64,000 nucleotides of DNA from Bacillus fonticola. Its GTDB lineage: Bacteria; Bacillota; Bacilli; Bacillales; JC228. The stretch lies in the NCBI RefSeq assembly GCF_012955605.1, contig NZ_CP052135.1, positions 238,001 through 302,000 on the forward strand, read 5' to 3'. Shown here one piece after another: positions 27,562 to 36,202 of the stretch (positions are counted from its first letter, which is position 1; each line of letters starts with the position of its first letter). The notes beneath the pieces are model-generated. The model was not told the origin of the DNA and ran no database searches. It saw only the letters and a list, made by a program, of their open reading frames with translations. A program made the position numbers and the translations under genes.

Positions 27562-28341
27562 GTGGATATTTTATTCTTGGTTACTATTTTTCTAATCGGA
27601 TTTATCGGGTCATTTATTTCAGGGATGGTCGGGATAGGTGGATCCATTATTAAATACCCGATGCTGCTGTACATTCCACCTGCATTAGGTTTGGTTGCAT
27701 TTAGTGCCTATGAAGTCTCTGGAATCAGTGCCGTGCAGGTTTTTTTCGCCACAATCGGTGGTGTATGGGCGTATCGAAAGGGTGGACTTTTAAATAAAAC
27801 ACTCATTCTATATATGGGTGTAAGCATTCTAGTCGGAAGTTTTATTGGAGCGTATGGTTCTAAACTGCTGTCTGAAAGTGGAATTAACGTCGTCTATGCC
27901 ACATTAGCAACCATTGCGGCCGTGATGATGTTTGTCCCAAAGAAAGGGTTAGATGATATACCGCATGATCAAGTAACGTTTAATAAATGGTTCGCTGCCT
28001 TATTAGCTTTTGTTGTTGGCGTTGGAGCTGGTATTGTTGGCGCAGCAGGTGCTTTTATTTTGGTGCCAATTATGCTTGTAGTGCTCAAAGTTCCAACTAG
28101 AATGACCATAGCTACTTCATTAGCGATTACGTTTATTTCTTCCATCGGTTCGACTATCGGCAAAATTACGACTGGCCAAGTTTTGCTAGTCCCCGCACTT
28201 ATTATGGTGGTTGCAAGTTTAGTTGCTTCCCCCTTAGGAGCGAATTTCGGGAAGAAGGTCAATACGAAACTGTTACAATGGTTGTTAGCTATGCTCATTT
28301 TAGGCACATCCATTAAGATATGGCTTGATATTTTAAGTTGA
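27562..28341 (+). CDS. TauE/SafE family sulfite/anion exporter-like permease
   Basis: A 259-residue integral membrane protein with about eight hydrophobic spans and the TauE/SafE duplicated glycine-rich pattern ([20 protein letters not shown] near the N terminus and [20 protein letters not shown] in the second half). The family exports sulfite, sulfoacetate and related anions; here the substrate is unknown. GTG start at 27562 behind GGGAGGGGG. Stands alone downstream of the tandem array; the next gene starts 163 bases later. Confidence 0.88.
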   Translation: MDILFLVTIFLIGFIGSFISGMVGIGGSIIKYPMLLYIPPALGLVAFSAYEVSGISAVQVFFATIGGVWAYRKGGLLNKTLILYMGVSILVGSFIGAYGSKLLSESGINVVYATLATIAAVMMFVPKKGLDDIPHDQVTFNKWFAALLAFVVGVGAGIVGAAGAFILVPIMLVVLKVPTRMTIATSLAITFISSIGSTIGKITTGQVLLVPALIMVVASLVASPLGANFGKKVNTKLLQWLLAMLILGTSIKIWLDILS

Positions 28342-28504
28342 ATGTTTTTCAATTGATCAAATAATACCGAACCAATGTACCTAGGCGGTTAATCTTAACA
28401 AGTTCTTGACATTCTCCTCATAAGTTCTGGAAATGGATTGCTTATACTGTTTATAAGGGAAAGGGATTACGCTTTTCCACTTATAATAAACAGGAGTGAG
28501 GAAG

Positions 28505-29050
28505 ATGAAGAAGTGGTTAGTAGTAGCAGGGTTTATCGGTGCATTTGCAGTCGGCTCAATGACTTCCGGATTGATTAGTCCAAACGCTAGTTCCGACAGT
28601 GGGGAGGACGATACAACTGTGAATGCGGAAAGCGAAAACGGCATGATGGAGATGAGCGATTCTAACGCAATGGATATGATGGGTGATTCGAACGGAATGG
28701 ACATGATGGGGAATATGAGTGAAATGATGGACACGATGTCTATTATGAATGACTTAATGACCGAACTTTCAAGCGAAGCTGCTCAGACTTTAGATATGAC
28801 GACAGATGAGCTACAAAGTGAAATCAAAAGTGGAAAATCTCTTGCAACCATTGCAGAGGAGCAAGGGGTAAAAGGGGATAAATTGACGAAAGAGTTGGAA
28901 AAGGTTATTCAAGAAGACATTAAACAGTATAAGAAGGAGGAAAATGGGATAACGGACCAACAAGAGATGATGCTTCTTTCCATGAGTGAGAACATTGGCA
29001 TGATGCTTAACGTTGATGGGATGTTTGCCTGCAATGCCTTTGGTGAATAG
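28505..29050 (+). CDS. Exported methionine-rich protein with DUF2680-like C-terminal region
   Basis: A 181-residue predicted secreted or membrane-anchored protein: a signal segment (KKWLVVAGFIGAFAVGSMTS), an acidic linker, then about 15 Met in 40 residues (MMEMSDSNAMDMMGDSNGMD and onward), and a helical tail with LDMTTDELQSEIKSGKSLAT resembling DUF2680/YckD proteins. Clustered Met with Asp is a pattern seen in proteins that bind Cu(I) or Ag(I); that role is inferred only. ATG at 28505 is favoured by CAGGAG eight bases upstream, over GTG 28496. The genes after it (SHOCT protein, response regulator, kinase) are codirectional and close. Confidence 0.7.
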   Translation: MKKWLVVAGFIGAFAVGSMTSGLISPNASSDSGEDDTTVNAESENGMMEMSDSNAMDMMGDSNGMDMMGNMSEMMDTMSIMNDLMTELSSEAAQTLDMTTDELQSEIKSGKSLATIAEEQGVKGDKLTKELEKVIQEDIKQYKKEENGITDQQEMMLLSMSENIGMMLNVDGMFACNAFGE

Positions 29051-29098
29051 ACTGTTATTGCCTAATTAAGGTTTTTCACTAAGAAGGAGGTTCAAAAC

Positions 29099-29359
29099 AT
29101 GATGTGGAACAATGGAGCTGACTGTTTAGGAGGAGGATTTCCGATGATGTTCGGCGGTGGGCTACTTATGTTATTGTTCTGGGGGCTAATTATTTGGTTG
29201 GTCATATATGCAATCCGTAAATGGTCACCAACTGATCGATCAAACTCTTCAGATAAAGCAGTAGAGATACTAAAACAGCGATACTCCAGGGGAGAAATCG
29301 ACACTGAAGAGTACAGACAGCGGTTGCGTGAGTTGACGGATACAACGAACAAAATTTGA
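29099..29359 (+). CDS. Small membrane protein with SHOCT domain
   Basis: An 86-residue protein: Cys/Gly-rich N terminus (NNGADCLGGGFPMMFGGG), one transmembrane helix (about 22-40) and a C-terminal SHOCT motif (EILKQRYSRGEIDTEEYRQR). SHOCT domains are short oligomerisation modules found on many small bacterial membrane proteins. The ATG at 29099 has AAGAAGGAGG eight bases upstream. Its stop codon overlaps the first base of a large perfect palindrome. It lies between the Met-rich protein and a two-component system and may belong to the same response. Confidence 0.82.
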   Translation: MMWNNGADCLGGGFPMMFGGGLLMLLFWGLIIWLVIYAIRKWSPTDRSNSSDKAVEILKQRYSRGEIDTEEYRQRLRELTDTTNKI

Positions 29360-29411
29360 TATAACAATATAAACCTTGATAAACTTTTATCAAGGTTTAT
29401 ATTGTTATATC
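29358..29411. repeat. Perfect 26-bp inverted repeat after the SHOCT gene
   Basis: The two 26-base arms (29358-29383, beginning GATATAACAATATAAACC; 29386-29411) are exact reverse complements with a 2-base spacer. It is AT-rich and no T run follows. It overlaps the SHOCT stop codon and ends 34 bases before the response regulator ATG. It could be a terminator-like or mRNA-processing hairpin, or a cruciform. Confidence 0.85.
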
Positions 29412-29445
29412 GAAAGCACACGTGGATAAGAGAGGAACTACATCG

Positions 29446-30135
29446 ATGAAAAAATTAGTCATGATTGTTGATGATCAAGACGAACTGAGAGAGTCTATTT
29501 CAACATTTTTACAAAATGAAGGCTATGAAACGATAAATGCTCGCAACGGAAATGATGCCCTGCATCTTCTTGAAGAGAACCCAAATGTCGATATCCTATT
29601 ACTCGATGTCATGATGCCCGAAAAAGATGGCTATGTGACGTTGCGTGAATTACGCGCTGCTAAAAATAAAACCCCAGTCATTATGCTTACAGCTAAAACA
29701 GATGAGATCGATAAACTGCTCGGGCTTGAGATGGGTGCAGATGATTATATTACCAAACCATTTAGTTTACGAGAGGTTGTAGCTAGGATGAAGGCTGTCC
29801 TAAGGAGATCATCAAGTGAACAAACAGACGATGAGTGGATCGAGCAAACAGATATAACAATTAACCTATCGACATATGAAGTCTTTGTCCACGGAAAAAG
29901 GGTTAATTTAACCCCTACAGAATTTAAAATTTTAGCGACACTTGCAGAAAGACCTGGTCGAGTGTATAGCAGATTACAGTTGATGAACATTGCAATGGGA
30001 GAAGCCTTTGTTAATTATGAACGTTCAATTGATACCCATGTTAGTAATTTGCGGAAAAAGCTAACAGACGTCGGATCTACCGTTGCCATCGAAACTGTTT
30101 ACGGAATTGGGTATCGTTTTGGAGTGGGTTCATGA
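29446..30135 (+). CDS. OmpR-family response regulator
   Basis: A 229-residue regulator with a receiver domain (residues 3-118; acidic pocket VDDQDE, phosphoacceptor Asp near residue 54 in LLLDVMMPEKDG, Lys in YITKPFS) and a C-terminal winged helix (about 130-227; LTPTEFKILATLAERPGRVYS and VSNLRKKL). ATG at 29446 behind GAGAGGA is preferred; a GTG at 29422 lacks a ribosome site. It overlaps the kinase gene by 4 bases, so the pair is translationally coupled. The signal is unknown; the neighbouring Met-rich protein hints at metal or envelope stress. Confidence 0.92.
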   Translation: MKKLVMIVDDQDELRESISTFLQNEGYETINARNGNDALHLLEENPNVDILLLDVMMPEKDGYVTLRELRAAKNKTPVIMLTAKTDEIDKLLGLEMGADDYITKPFSLREVVARMKAVLRRSSSEQTDDEWIEQTDITINLSTYEVFVHGKRVNLTPTEFKILATLAERPGRVYSRLQLMNIAMGEAFVNYERSIDTHVSNLRKKLTDVGSTVAIETVYGIGYRFGVGS

Positions 30136-31481
30136 AATTAAGGGTGAAAGTGTTGGTCTCCATGACGGCAGTGGTTGTATTCATGGGATTGTTTCAATCT
30201 TTATTTCTTCAATCACGTGTAGAGACAATGTTTGAAAGTTATCTTTCGGAAAGTGACCAAATGAAAGTTGACATGTTGAAGAGAGCCGTCACCTCTTACT
30301 ATTCCGCGGCAGGTTCACTTGAAGGTGTGGGTCAAACTCTTGAGATGTCAAACCGTATGAATATGGGAAGCGTGATGGGGTATACAGGAACTATTGAGAT
30401 GATAATTTTAGATTCTTCGGGTGAAATTGTAGCGAATACGACAGATAATATGAACAAGAATAACAGGGTGTCAATAGAAGAACCACTTGAAGTAAACGGG
30501 GAAACCGTTGGAACGTTCATTGCGTATCCAGAAAAGAGCGCGTCCGTTTCACGTCTTGAACAGCAATTCGTCCAATCGGTCAATTTAACGATCCTGTTTG
30601 GGTTCCTGTTTGCGGGTGTGATTACTTTGCTGATTGGATTCTTTCTTTCAAATAAAATAACAAGACCCCTTTCTCAGCTCGTTTCAGGCATTGAACATGT
30701 GTCAAAAGGAAATACAAAGTTTCGAGTAACGATTGATTCAAAAGATGAATTCAAGCATCTTGGTGAAGCTTTTAATCAGATGACGGACACACTGGAGCGT
30801 ACAGAGCGTATACGGAAATCCCTCGTTGCTGACGTTGCTCATGAACTAAGAACACCCCTTTCCATCATCAGAGCTAAACTCGAATCCATACAAGCTGGAG
30901 CAGTGGAAGCTACTGAAGAAGTGATCTTGCACGTAAGCGATGAAGTTTACCGCCTTTCAAGACTTGTCAATGACCTACAGCAACTAAGCCTTGCAGAATC
31001 AAGAACATTACCACTACACAAAGAGCGTACAGAAATGAACAGGTTCATTGAATCTATTCTTGCTCAGTTTAGGTGGTTTGCAGAAGAAAAAAGGATTGCA
31101 CTTCATTTGAATAGAAGCGCTACTGCCATATTCCCTGAAATAGATCGTGATCGGATCACACAAGTCGTCGTGAACCTTCTCGGCAATGCTATTCGTTATA
31201 CGCCCGAAAATGGGATAGTGACGATCGATGTATGTAAGGAAGGTCAATCAGTTGTCCTTTGCTTTCAAGACACGGGGCCCGGCATTGATGAGCAAAATCT
31301 TCCCTTTATCTTTGAACGCTTCTATCGTGTAGATGAATCTCGTAAACGGGATAAGGGTGGCGTAGGACTGGGTCTTTCCATTGCAAAAGGCTTTGTTGAA
31401 GTACATGGAGGGAATATCAACGTGACCAGTAGGAAAGGGAAAGGAACGCAATTTAAAGTTACATTACCGTTATCTGGTTAG
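30132..31481 (+). CDS. Sensor histidine kinase
   Basis: A 449-residue membrane kinase: TM1 (about 8-25), an extracellular sensor of some 120 residues with a Met-rich patch (SNRMNMGSVMG), TM2 (about 148-172), HAMP (172-225), a HisKA dimerisation domain with the phosphoacceptor His in DVAHELRTPLS (near residue 237) and a HATPase domain with NLLGNAIRYTPENG, DTGPGIDEQNLPFIFERFYR and GGVGLGLSIAKG. All catalytic boxes are intact. It overlaps its response regulator and is followed by a terminator. The ligand is unknown. Confidence 0.92.
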   Translation: MKLRVKVLVSMTAVVVFMGLFQSLFLQSRVETMFESYLSESDQMKVDMLKRAVTSYYSAAGSLEGVGQTLEMSNRMNMGSVMGYTGTIEMIILDSSGEIVANTTDNMNKNNRVSIEEPLEVNGETVGTFIAYPEKSASVSRLEQQFVQSVNLTILFGFLFAGVITLLIGFFLSNKITRPLSQLVSGIEHVSKGNTKFRVTIDSKDEFKHLGEAFNQMTDTLERTERIRKSLVADVAHELRTPLSIIRAKLESIQAGAVEATEEVILHVSDEVYRLSRLVNDLQQLSLAESRTLPLHKERTEMNRFIESILAQFRWFAEEKRIALHLNRSATAIFPEIDRDRITQVVVNLLGNAIRYTPENGIVTIDVCKEGQSVVLCFQDTGPGIDEQNLPFIFERFYRVDESRKRDKGGVGLGLSIAKGFVEVHGGNINVTSRKGKGTQFKVTLPLSG

Positions 31482-31497
31482 TGTCGTTGTCAGCACT

Positions 31498-31562
31498 ACC
31501 GATAGGCTAAAATGGTGAAAAAGCCCCTTTCAGTGGAACCGGCCTATCGGTAAGGGGTCTTT
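31498..31562 (+). terminator. Terminator after the sensor kinase with competing stems
   Basis: AAAGCCCCTT (31520-31529) and AAGGGGTCTTT (31552-31562) form a terminator-like stem. ACCGATAGGC (31498-31507) and GCCTATCGGT (31542-31551) form a perfect 10-bp stem that overlaps it spatially, so the two could compete. Confidence 0.65.
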
Positions 31563-31647
31563 GCGATGGGATGGCCTACTTATATTATCGAAGGTAAGAA
31601 TGAAAAAATTAGATCTGTCCTCGACAGAATGAGATAGACACTTCTAG

Positions 31648-32223
31648 TTAACTTTTGTTTTTCCCCCTCTTCTCAAGGAAGATGAATACGTTTGTTACCC
31701 ACTTGGAAACTATAGAAAGCACTAAATATAAAAGAAAAATATCAAAGTAATTCATCTTAATTATTTGAAATAATCCTAAATATACCAATAAAGGTTTAAA
31801 CACAAAAGCCAAAAATAAACACAATAAGGTGATGTAAAGGTAATAATTCTTTTTATGGTGAAGGGTCCATTGATAGACAAGCATATAGGCTACAGGAACA
31901 AAAGACACATCGAGAGCAAAATTCGAAGGTAAAATCGGTAGTACTTTATATGGATAGAAGGCACTAACGCGACTTGTTGAATAGGCATCGATGTAAGTAA
32001 AAAACACGTGAACATTATATCCATAGAAGCCTAACAGAAGAGCTTTTCTCCTATCGATTACAATAAATAAAGTAATTAAAGGCAGGATTAAAAAGGCAAC
32101 GTTTGCCCAAAATTCCCATGTTCCAAAATTGGAATGATCCATCCAATAATCAAACCACGAGTTCGATTGTTCGAGCTGTATTTCCTTTAAATGTTGTATA
32201 TGTTTCTCTTGTCTGTCACTCAC
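31648..32223 (-). CDS. CBO0543 family membrane protein
   Basis: A 191-residue integral membrane protein with about five hydrophobic spans (first at WEFWANVAFLILPLITLF). It belongs to the CBO0543 family of uncharacterised Bacillaceae and Clostridia proteins and is paralogous to the gene at 49.2-49.8 kb: both share DRRKALLLGFYGY/DRKRAFLLGFFGY and KWVTNVFIFLEK/KWLTNVFIYFEK. GTG at 32223 is chosen because TTGGAGGATATCAAT precedes it; the longer frame to 32271 has no ribosome site. It is convergent with the kinase gene and divergent from the helicase gene. Confidence 0.75.
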   Translation of the reverse strand: MSDRQEKHIQHLKEIQLEQSNSWFDYWMDHSNFGTWEFWANVAFLILPLITLFIVIDRRKALLLGFYGYNVHVFFTYIDAYSTSRVSAFYPYKVLPILPSNFALDVSFVPVAYMLVYQWTLHHKKNYYLYITLLCLFLAFVFKPLLVYLGLFQIIKMNYFDIFLLYLVLSIVSKWVTNVFIFLEKRGKNKS

Positions 32224-32433
32224 ATTGATATCCTCCAAGCAGTCATATTTACGTGGATATATTGTTTGCAAATCTCGGTATATTATTTAAGCGGAAACGG
32301 TGAGTCCCTCACTACGTTAATAAAGCACCGTGAATCTGTACGTTCAATTCCCCTACTAAGCCACTTTTCAGCGCACAGCTAGAAAAGTGTGTTGTGATAC
32401 AATACTAGAAAGTTCTCATACGGGGGGAGTAGC

Positions 32434-34464
32434 TTGGGGAAACATTTATTTAAATTAGATAAGGAATTACTAGATTTAAATATGTTTGAAATGGATGCTT
32501 CACTTGTTCACTTTTTTCAGGAGATCGACATTGATCACGCTATGGAATTTGAGATGTCCAATGATCATGGTTTATCCAGGAAGTTTAAGGTGAATTGGGA
32601 TGACAATACGCTTTACGGGCGGGGGATAAAGGGCTTTTTCTCCCCATACGAGGCAGCCTATTTATTAATTGAACAAACTGTGAACGGCGAAATTAAAGTG
32701 TCTTTGCCTAAAGATCCTAATCATGCCACCGTCGGACAAGAGTTTCTTGTGGGAAAAGATCGACTTGAAAATGTCATTTCTGCCATGAGGGGCTTTCAAC
32801 AGGATTCCGACATTTGGTTTCAGTTATATCAAAAATCTCTCGAGTTTCGGGTTAGTGCTGATGACGACAGCTTGATTTCCATTCCTTATATACGAGAAGC
32901 TCAAACGTTTGAGTATCAGTTGAAAACAGTGAAAGCCGTTATGAATCGCTTGAAAGGAAGGGCTTTGTTTTCTGATGAAGTTGGGCTTGGTAAAACAGTA
33001 GAGGCTGGCATTGCTATGCTGGAGTATATCATGCGTGGCCTTGTTAAAAGGGTACTAATACTTACACCCCCTTCTCTCGTGCAACAGTGGGAAAATGAGA
33101 TGAAACGGAAGTTTAACCAGGATTTTATTAAAGCGGACGATCCGGAGTTTAAAAAAAGGGAAAACGCATGGTCACACTACAATAAGGTAATTGCCTCTAT
33201 ATCGATGGCTAAAAGAAAGCAACATAGGGAGGCTATTTTTCAGGAGCATTACGATTTAGTGATTGTTGATGAAGCCCACCATCTTAGAAATCGAAATACA
33301 CAAGCGTGGAAATTTGTTAATGGTATTAATAAAAAATACATTTTCCTTTTGACCGCAACACCCGTGCAAAACCATTTAGAAGAACTTTATAACCTTATCA
33401 CCCTATTGAAACCGGGTCAGCTTAAAACGTACAGCTACTTCAAAAGAAATTTTATTGAAAGTAAGGATGGTATTGAAGCAAAAAATGTGGACAAGTTGAA
33501 AGGTTTGCTTTCTGATGTCATGATTCGCAACAAACGAAGCAATGTCGATGTTCAATTTACTAAAAGAAAAGCTTACACAACCATCGTTGAATTCCCTGAC
33601 ACGGCACACGATTTTTATGAAGATATTAGTACGTTTATTCGCAATAAGTATAGCGAAGCGGAACCATCCATCACCCGATTTCAATTAAAAACGTTGCAAG
33701 AACAAATGGGCAGCACTTTTACAACCATGGTAAATACTTTGGAAAATTTATCATCGAAAGATAATCTATCTTCTTTTGATCAAAAGGCACTTAAACGGTT
33801 TTCAGAAAGAGCACAAGAGGTTGTGAAGAAGGAAGCCGAAAACAATCCTAAGGTCGAGCAACTCATTTCAATATTGAAAAACTTTAATGATAAAATGCTT
33901 GTCTTTACGAAATATAAATCCACTCAAGCGTACTTGGCACAATTATTAAAAGACCACGGCTTTAAGGTTGCTGAATTTCATGGAGGATTAAGAAGGAAGG
34001 AAAAAGAGGAACAGATTACTTACTTTAAGGAACAAGCAGACGTCCTCGTAAGTACGGAAGTGGGAGGAGAGGGCCGAAACCTTCAATTTTGTAATGGAAT
34101 GATAAACTTTGACTTGCCGTGGAACCCAATGGCGATTGAACAGAGGATTGGACGAATTCATCGTATTGGACAAGAAAGAGATGTATTTGTATATAATCTT
34201 GTCGCAAAAGATACAATCGAATACTATATTCTTGATTTACTCGATCGTAAAATCAATATGTTTGAGCTTGTAGTAGGGGAAGTTGATGCAATTCTCGGCA
34301 ATATAGAGGATAATGCAGACTTTTCTGACCTTATGATGAAGGCGTGGACTGAGTCAGCCGACAAACAGGCGATGCAAAAGGAACTCGAACAAATTGGCGA
34401 CAAACTTGTTGAAAATAAACAAAAGCTCCTAAAACAAAAGCAATTAGATGAGAAATTGTTTTGA
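32434..34464 (+). CDS. yqhH: SNF2-family helicase (YqhH-like)
   Basis: A 676-residue SWI2/SNF2 ATPase of the RapA/HepA-like group. Helicase motifs in order: SDEVGLGKTVEAG (motif I, near residue 184), LILTPPSLVQQWENE (Ia), VDEAHHLRNRNTQ (II), LLTATPVQNHLEEL (III), GEGRNLQFCNGMINFDLPWN (V) and EQRIGRIHRIGQ (VI). It pairs with a YqhG gene 30 bases downstream, as in B. subtilis, which supports the YqhH call. Such enzymes remodel protein-DNA or RNA polymerase complexes; its target is unknown. TTG start behind GGGGGGAG. Known defence systems with SNF2 proteins have nuclease or methylase partners, none of which is here. Confidence 0.82.
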   Translation: MGKHLFKLDKELLDLNMFEMDASLVHFFQEIDIDHAMEFEMSNDHGLSRKFKVNWDDNTLYGRGIKGFFSPYEAAYLLIEQTVNGEIKVSLPKDPNHATVGQEFLVGKDRLENVISAMRGFQQDSDIWFQLYQKSLEFRVSADDDSLISIPYIREAQTFEYQLKTVKAVMNRLKGRALFSDEVGLGKTVEAGIAMLEYIMRGLVKRVLILTPPSLVQQWENEMKRKFNQDFIKADDPEFKKRENAWSHYNKVIASISMAKRKQHREAIFQEHYDLVIVDEAHHLRNRNTQAWKFVNGINKKYIFLLTATPVQNHLEELYNLITLLKPGQLKTYSYFKRNFIESKDGIEAKNVDKLKGLLSDVMIRNKRSNVDVQFTKRKAYTTIVEFPDTAHDFYEDISTFIRNKYSEAEPSITRFQLKTLQEQMGSTFTTMVNTLENLSSKDNLSSFDQKALKRFSERAQEVVKKEAENNPKVEQLISILKNFNDKMLVFTKYKSTQAYLAQLLKDHGFKVAEFHGGLRRKEKEEQITYFKEQADVLVSTEVGGEGRNLQFCNGMINFDLPWNPMAIEQRIGRIHRIGQERDVFVYNLVAKDTIEYYILDLLDRKINMFELVVGEVDAILGNIEDNADFSDLMMKAWTESADKQAMQKELEQIGDKLVENKQKLLKQKQLDEKLF

Positions 34465-34494
34465 TAAAACGCAGATGATGAAGGAGGGGTGCTG

Positions 34495-35448
34495 GTGCAG
34501 TTGCAAAAGTTCGTCTCAGAAGTGATAGAAGGATTGGGGGGCGTCGTTGTACCCGTTGAATATGCTTTATGTCAGGTGCTCATACCAGAGGATTATCAAG
34601 GTTTTTTTCAAGGTAAGAGTGAATTAGATCTGGCCTTTGATTTTGAAGTGGCACAAGAAAATCCTCAATCTGAATTTGTGACCTTTGGTAGTTATATTTT
34701 AGAGCAAGTCCTCACCATTGCTAATTTAAAGGCAGTAAGTGGTGTAAGGTTTTCAGAACTGGACCGTGTCATCCTTGCTAATCCTCTGAAAAAAATAGCT
34801 GATTTCCTTAGTGAAGATTTAAAAAAAGTGACGCTCCTAAATGAAAACCAAGTCATGGGTATTTGGGTGGCTTTTGAATTTGGTATTGCCATCATTTCTG
34901 ACGAGAAAGACGAAAGAATGGAGCAGCTCTGGGTCAACTTAATGACTGGTGAAGTATCAGAAGCGATGAAGCATGAGCAGAATCGCATCATTTACACAGA
35001 CAAGCCAGTGTATCATTATCCCATTCCAAAAGACGTGAATATAGAAGAGGCATATAGAACAGCTTATTGCCATGTAGAAACGAGTGTAAAAGCGGAACAA
35101 AAAGAGCTACTACAAAACGAACGGCTACAAAAGGACATGAACAGAATTGAAACGTATTACGATGAATTACTTAATGAAAATGAAAAGAAAACGAATCGAA
35201 AAGGGTTAAGTAAGGAAAAAATTAGTGAGATTAAAGATAAATCTAAAGTCATTAACTTGGAAAAGAATAAACAATTACAAGAAATTCAAGATAAATATCA
35301 AGGAAAAATAGAGATCACTCTCAATCATGGCATCATGTATTTTATCCCGATGATTCAGTATCACATTGATATTCGTTCTCGCTCTGAGAGCAAGACACAA
35401 ACACTTTATTATAATCTCATTACGAAAAACTTTGAGAGAGGAGAATGA
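34495..35448 (+). CDS. yqhG: YqhG family protein
   Basis: A 317-residue cytosolic protein of the YqhG family, of unknown function. N-terminal half is globular (FVSEVIEGLGGVVVPVEYAL onward); a charged coiled-coil-like segment follows (about 195-265, many Lys and Glu), then a C-terminal strand-rich end (ITLNHGIMYFIPMIQYHI). GTG at 34495 has AAGGAGG eight bases upstream; GTG 34489 is too close to it. It follows the SNF2 helicase and most likely works with it. The next 750 bases have no gene. Confidence 0.8.
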   Translation: MQLQKFVSEVIEGLGGVVVPVEYALCQVLIPEDYQGFFQGKSELDLAFDFEVAQENPQSEFVTFGSYILEQVLTIANLKAVSGVRFSELDRVILANPLKKIADFLSEDLKKVTLLNENQVMGIWVAFEFGIAIISDEKDERMEQLWVNLMTGEVSEAMKHEQNRIIYTDKPVYHYPIPKDVNIEEAYRTAYCHVETSVKAEQKELLQNERLQKDMNRIETYYDELLNENEKKTNRKGLSKEKISEIKDKSKVINLEKNKQLQEIQDKYQGKIEITLNHGIMYFIPMIQYHIDIRSRSESKTQTLYYNLITKNFERGE

Positions 35449-35481
35449 CGGGGACGGGAATGACCATTATTGGGTACACTG

Positions 35482-35534
35482 GCGGTGCCTGACCCCAGTG
35501 AGCAATGCGTTACACAGTAAGGGTCGGGCACCGC
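35482..35534. repeat. Palindromic GGCACCGC-core repeat, type A
   Basis: GCGGTGCCTGACCC and GGGTCGGGCACCGC are arms with one mismatch around a 25-base centre containing ATGCGTTA. Members at 49985-50041 and 53406-53457 contain the reverse complement (TAACGCRT), so this copy is inverted relative to them. Confidence 0.7.
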
Positions 35535-35865
35535 ACCCTCTCCACTCTTAATCTATTCGATTTCTTTCTCCGTTCCCCCCGTGACATCTTGAAATAAAGA
35601 TGGTGAAAGCCCCCTTGCTAGCCTATTTTTCACAACCTTCACTTTTTCGTGTTCCCTGCCACCTTCCCTACCTTCTTCCCTTCCTTAGATTTCAAGAAAA
35701 AGATGAGTATGGTGGTGTGGTCATACCGGAAACTAGCCCACCCGATATTTATCAAACTTTTGTCAAATGTGTAGCGAGAAGCGAGTAAATAGCACAATAA
35801 GATTTCGACATCATTCGAGGCGTACTAATTCCGAAATTATTACCTTCGAAATTGCATCTCGTCAG

Positions 35866-35879
35866 TGTAAGCGCTTTAT
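35866..35879 (+). promoter_or_regulatory. Weak cre-like site
   Basis: TGTAAGCGCTTTAT matches the cre consensus except for the last two bases. It lies 66 bases before a better site. Confidence 0.35.
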
Positions 35880-35931
35880 AAAAATTTACAATTCCTTTTC
35901 GATTGTCTCCTGTTTGTTATCTGGACAAGGT

Positions 35932-35945
35932 TGGAAACGCTTTCA
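35932..35945 (+). promoter_or_regulatory. cre (CcpA) site upstream of ilvE promoter
   Basis: TGGAAACGCTTTCA matches TGWAANCGNTNWCA at 13 of 14 positions. Relative to the predicted start point (about 36027) it covers roughly -95 to -82, a position suited to activation. CcpA is known to activate the B. subtilis ilv-leu operon from an upstream cre. Confidence 0.55.
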
Positions 35946-35991
35946 ATAAGTCTTCCTATTCAAAATAGTCAGACTTATAGTCATATACTTA

Positions 35992-36020
35992 TTGACCTTG
36001 GAATTGAATAGTTGTAAGAT
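35992..36020 (+). promoter_or_regulatory. Putative sigma-A promoter of ilvE-ilvD
   Basis: TTGACC (35992-35997) and TAAGAT (36015-36020) with exactly 17 bases between them. No other pair in the gap is as good. Confidence 0.5.
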
Positions 36021-36202
36021 AATTTGCAACACAGTGAATACAGAGTAGGTAGAATTTTTTACCCAGTGTGGTTTACAAAGTAGGGAAGACCTTGGTTCAT
36101 GATTCCAGATGATGGTAGATGAGATAAGGTTATTCTTTTAACGATTAAGTTTAGCGGTTAAAAGCGGTAAAGTGAATCTGTCAATGAGAGGAGTGGTGAT
36201 GT

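Larger units (their letters stand above)
35535..36202. other. Gene-free stretch upstream of ilvE
   Basis: No convincing coding sequence was found here: the short open frames have no ribosome sites or recognisable motifs. The left part (to about 35780) has a C-rich bias and nothing I can name. The right part holds the two cre-like sites and the putative ilvE promoter listed separately. A leader of about 175 bases lies between the predicted start and ilvE, with no T-box motif. Confidence 0.5.

Noticed and set aside
32434..35448. SNF2 helicase plus partner as a restriction or DISARM-like defence system
   Set aside because: No methylase, nuclease or phospholipase partner is nearby, and the pair matches the housekeeping-like YqhH/YqhG genes.
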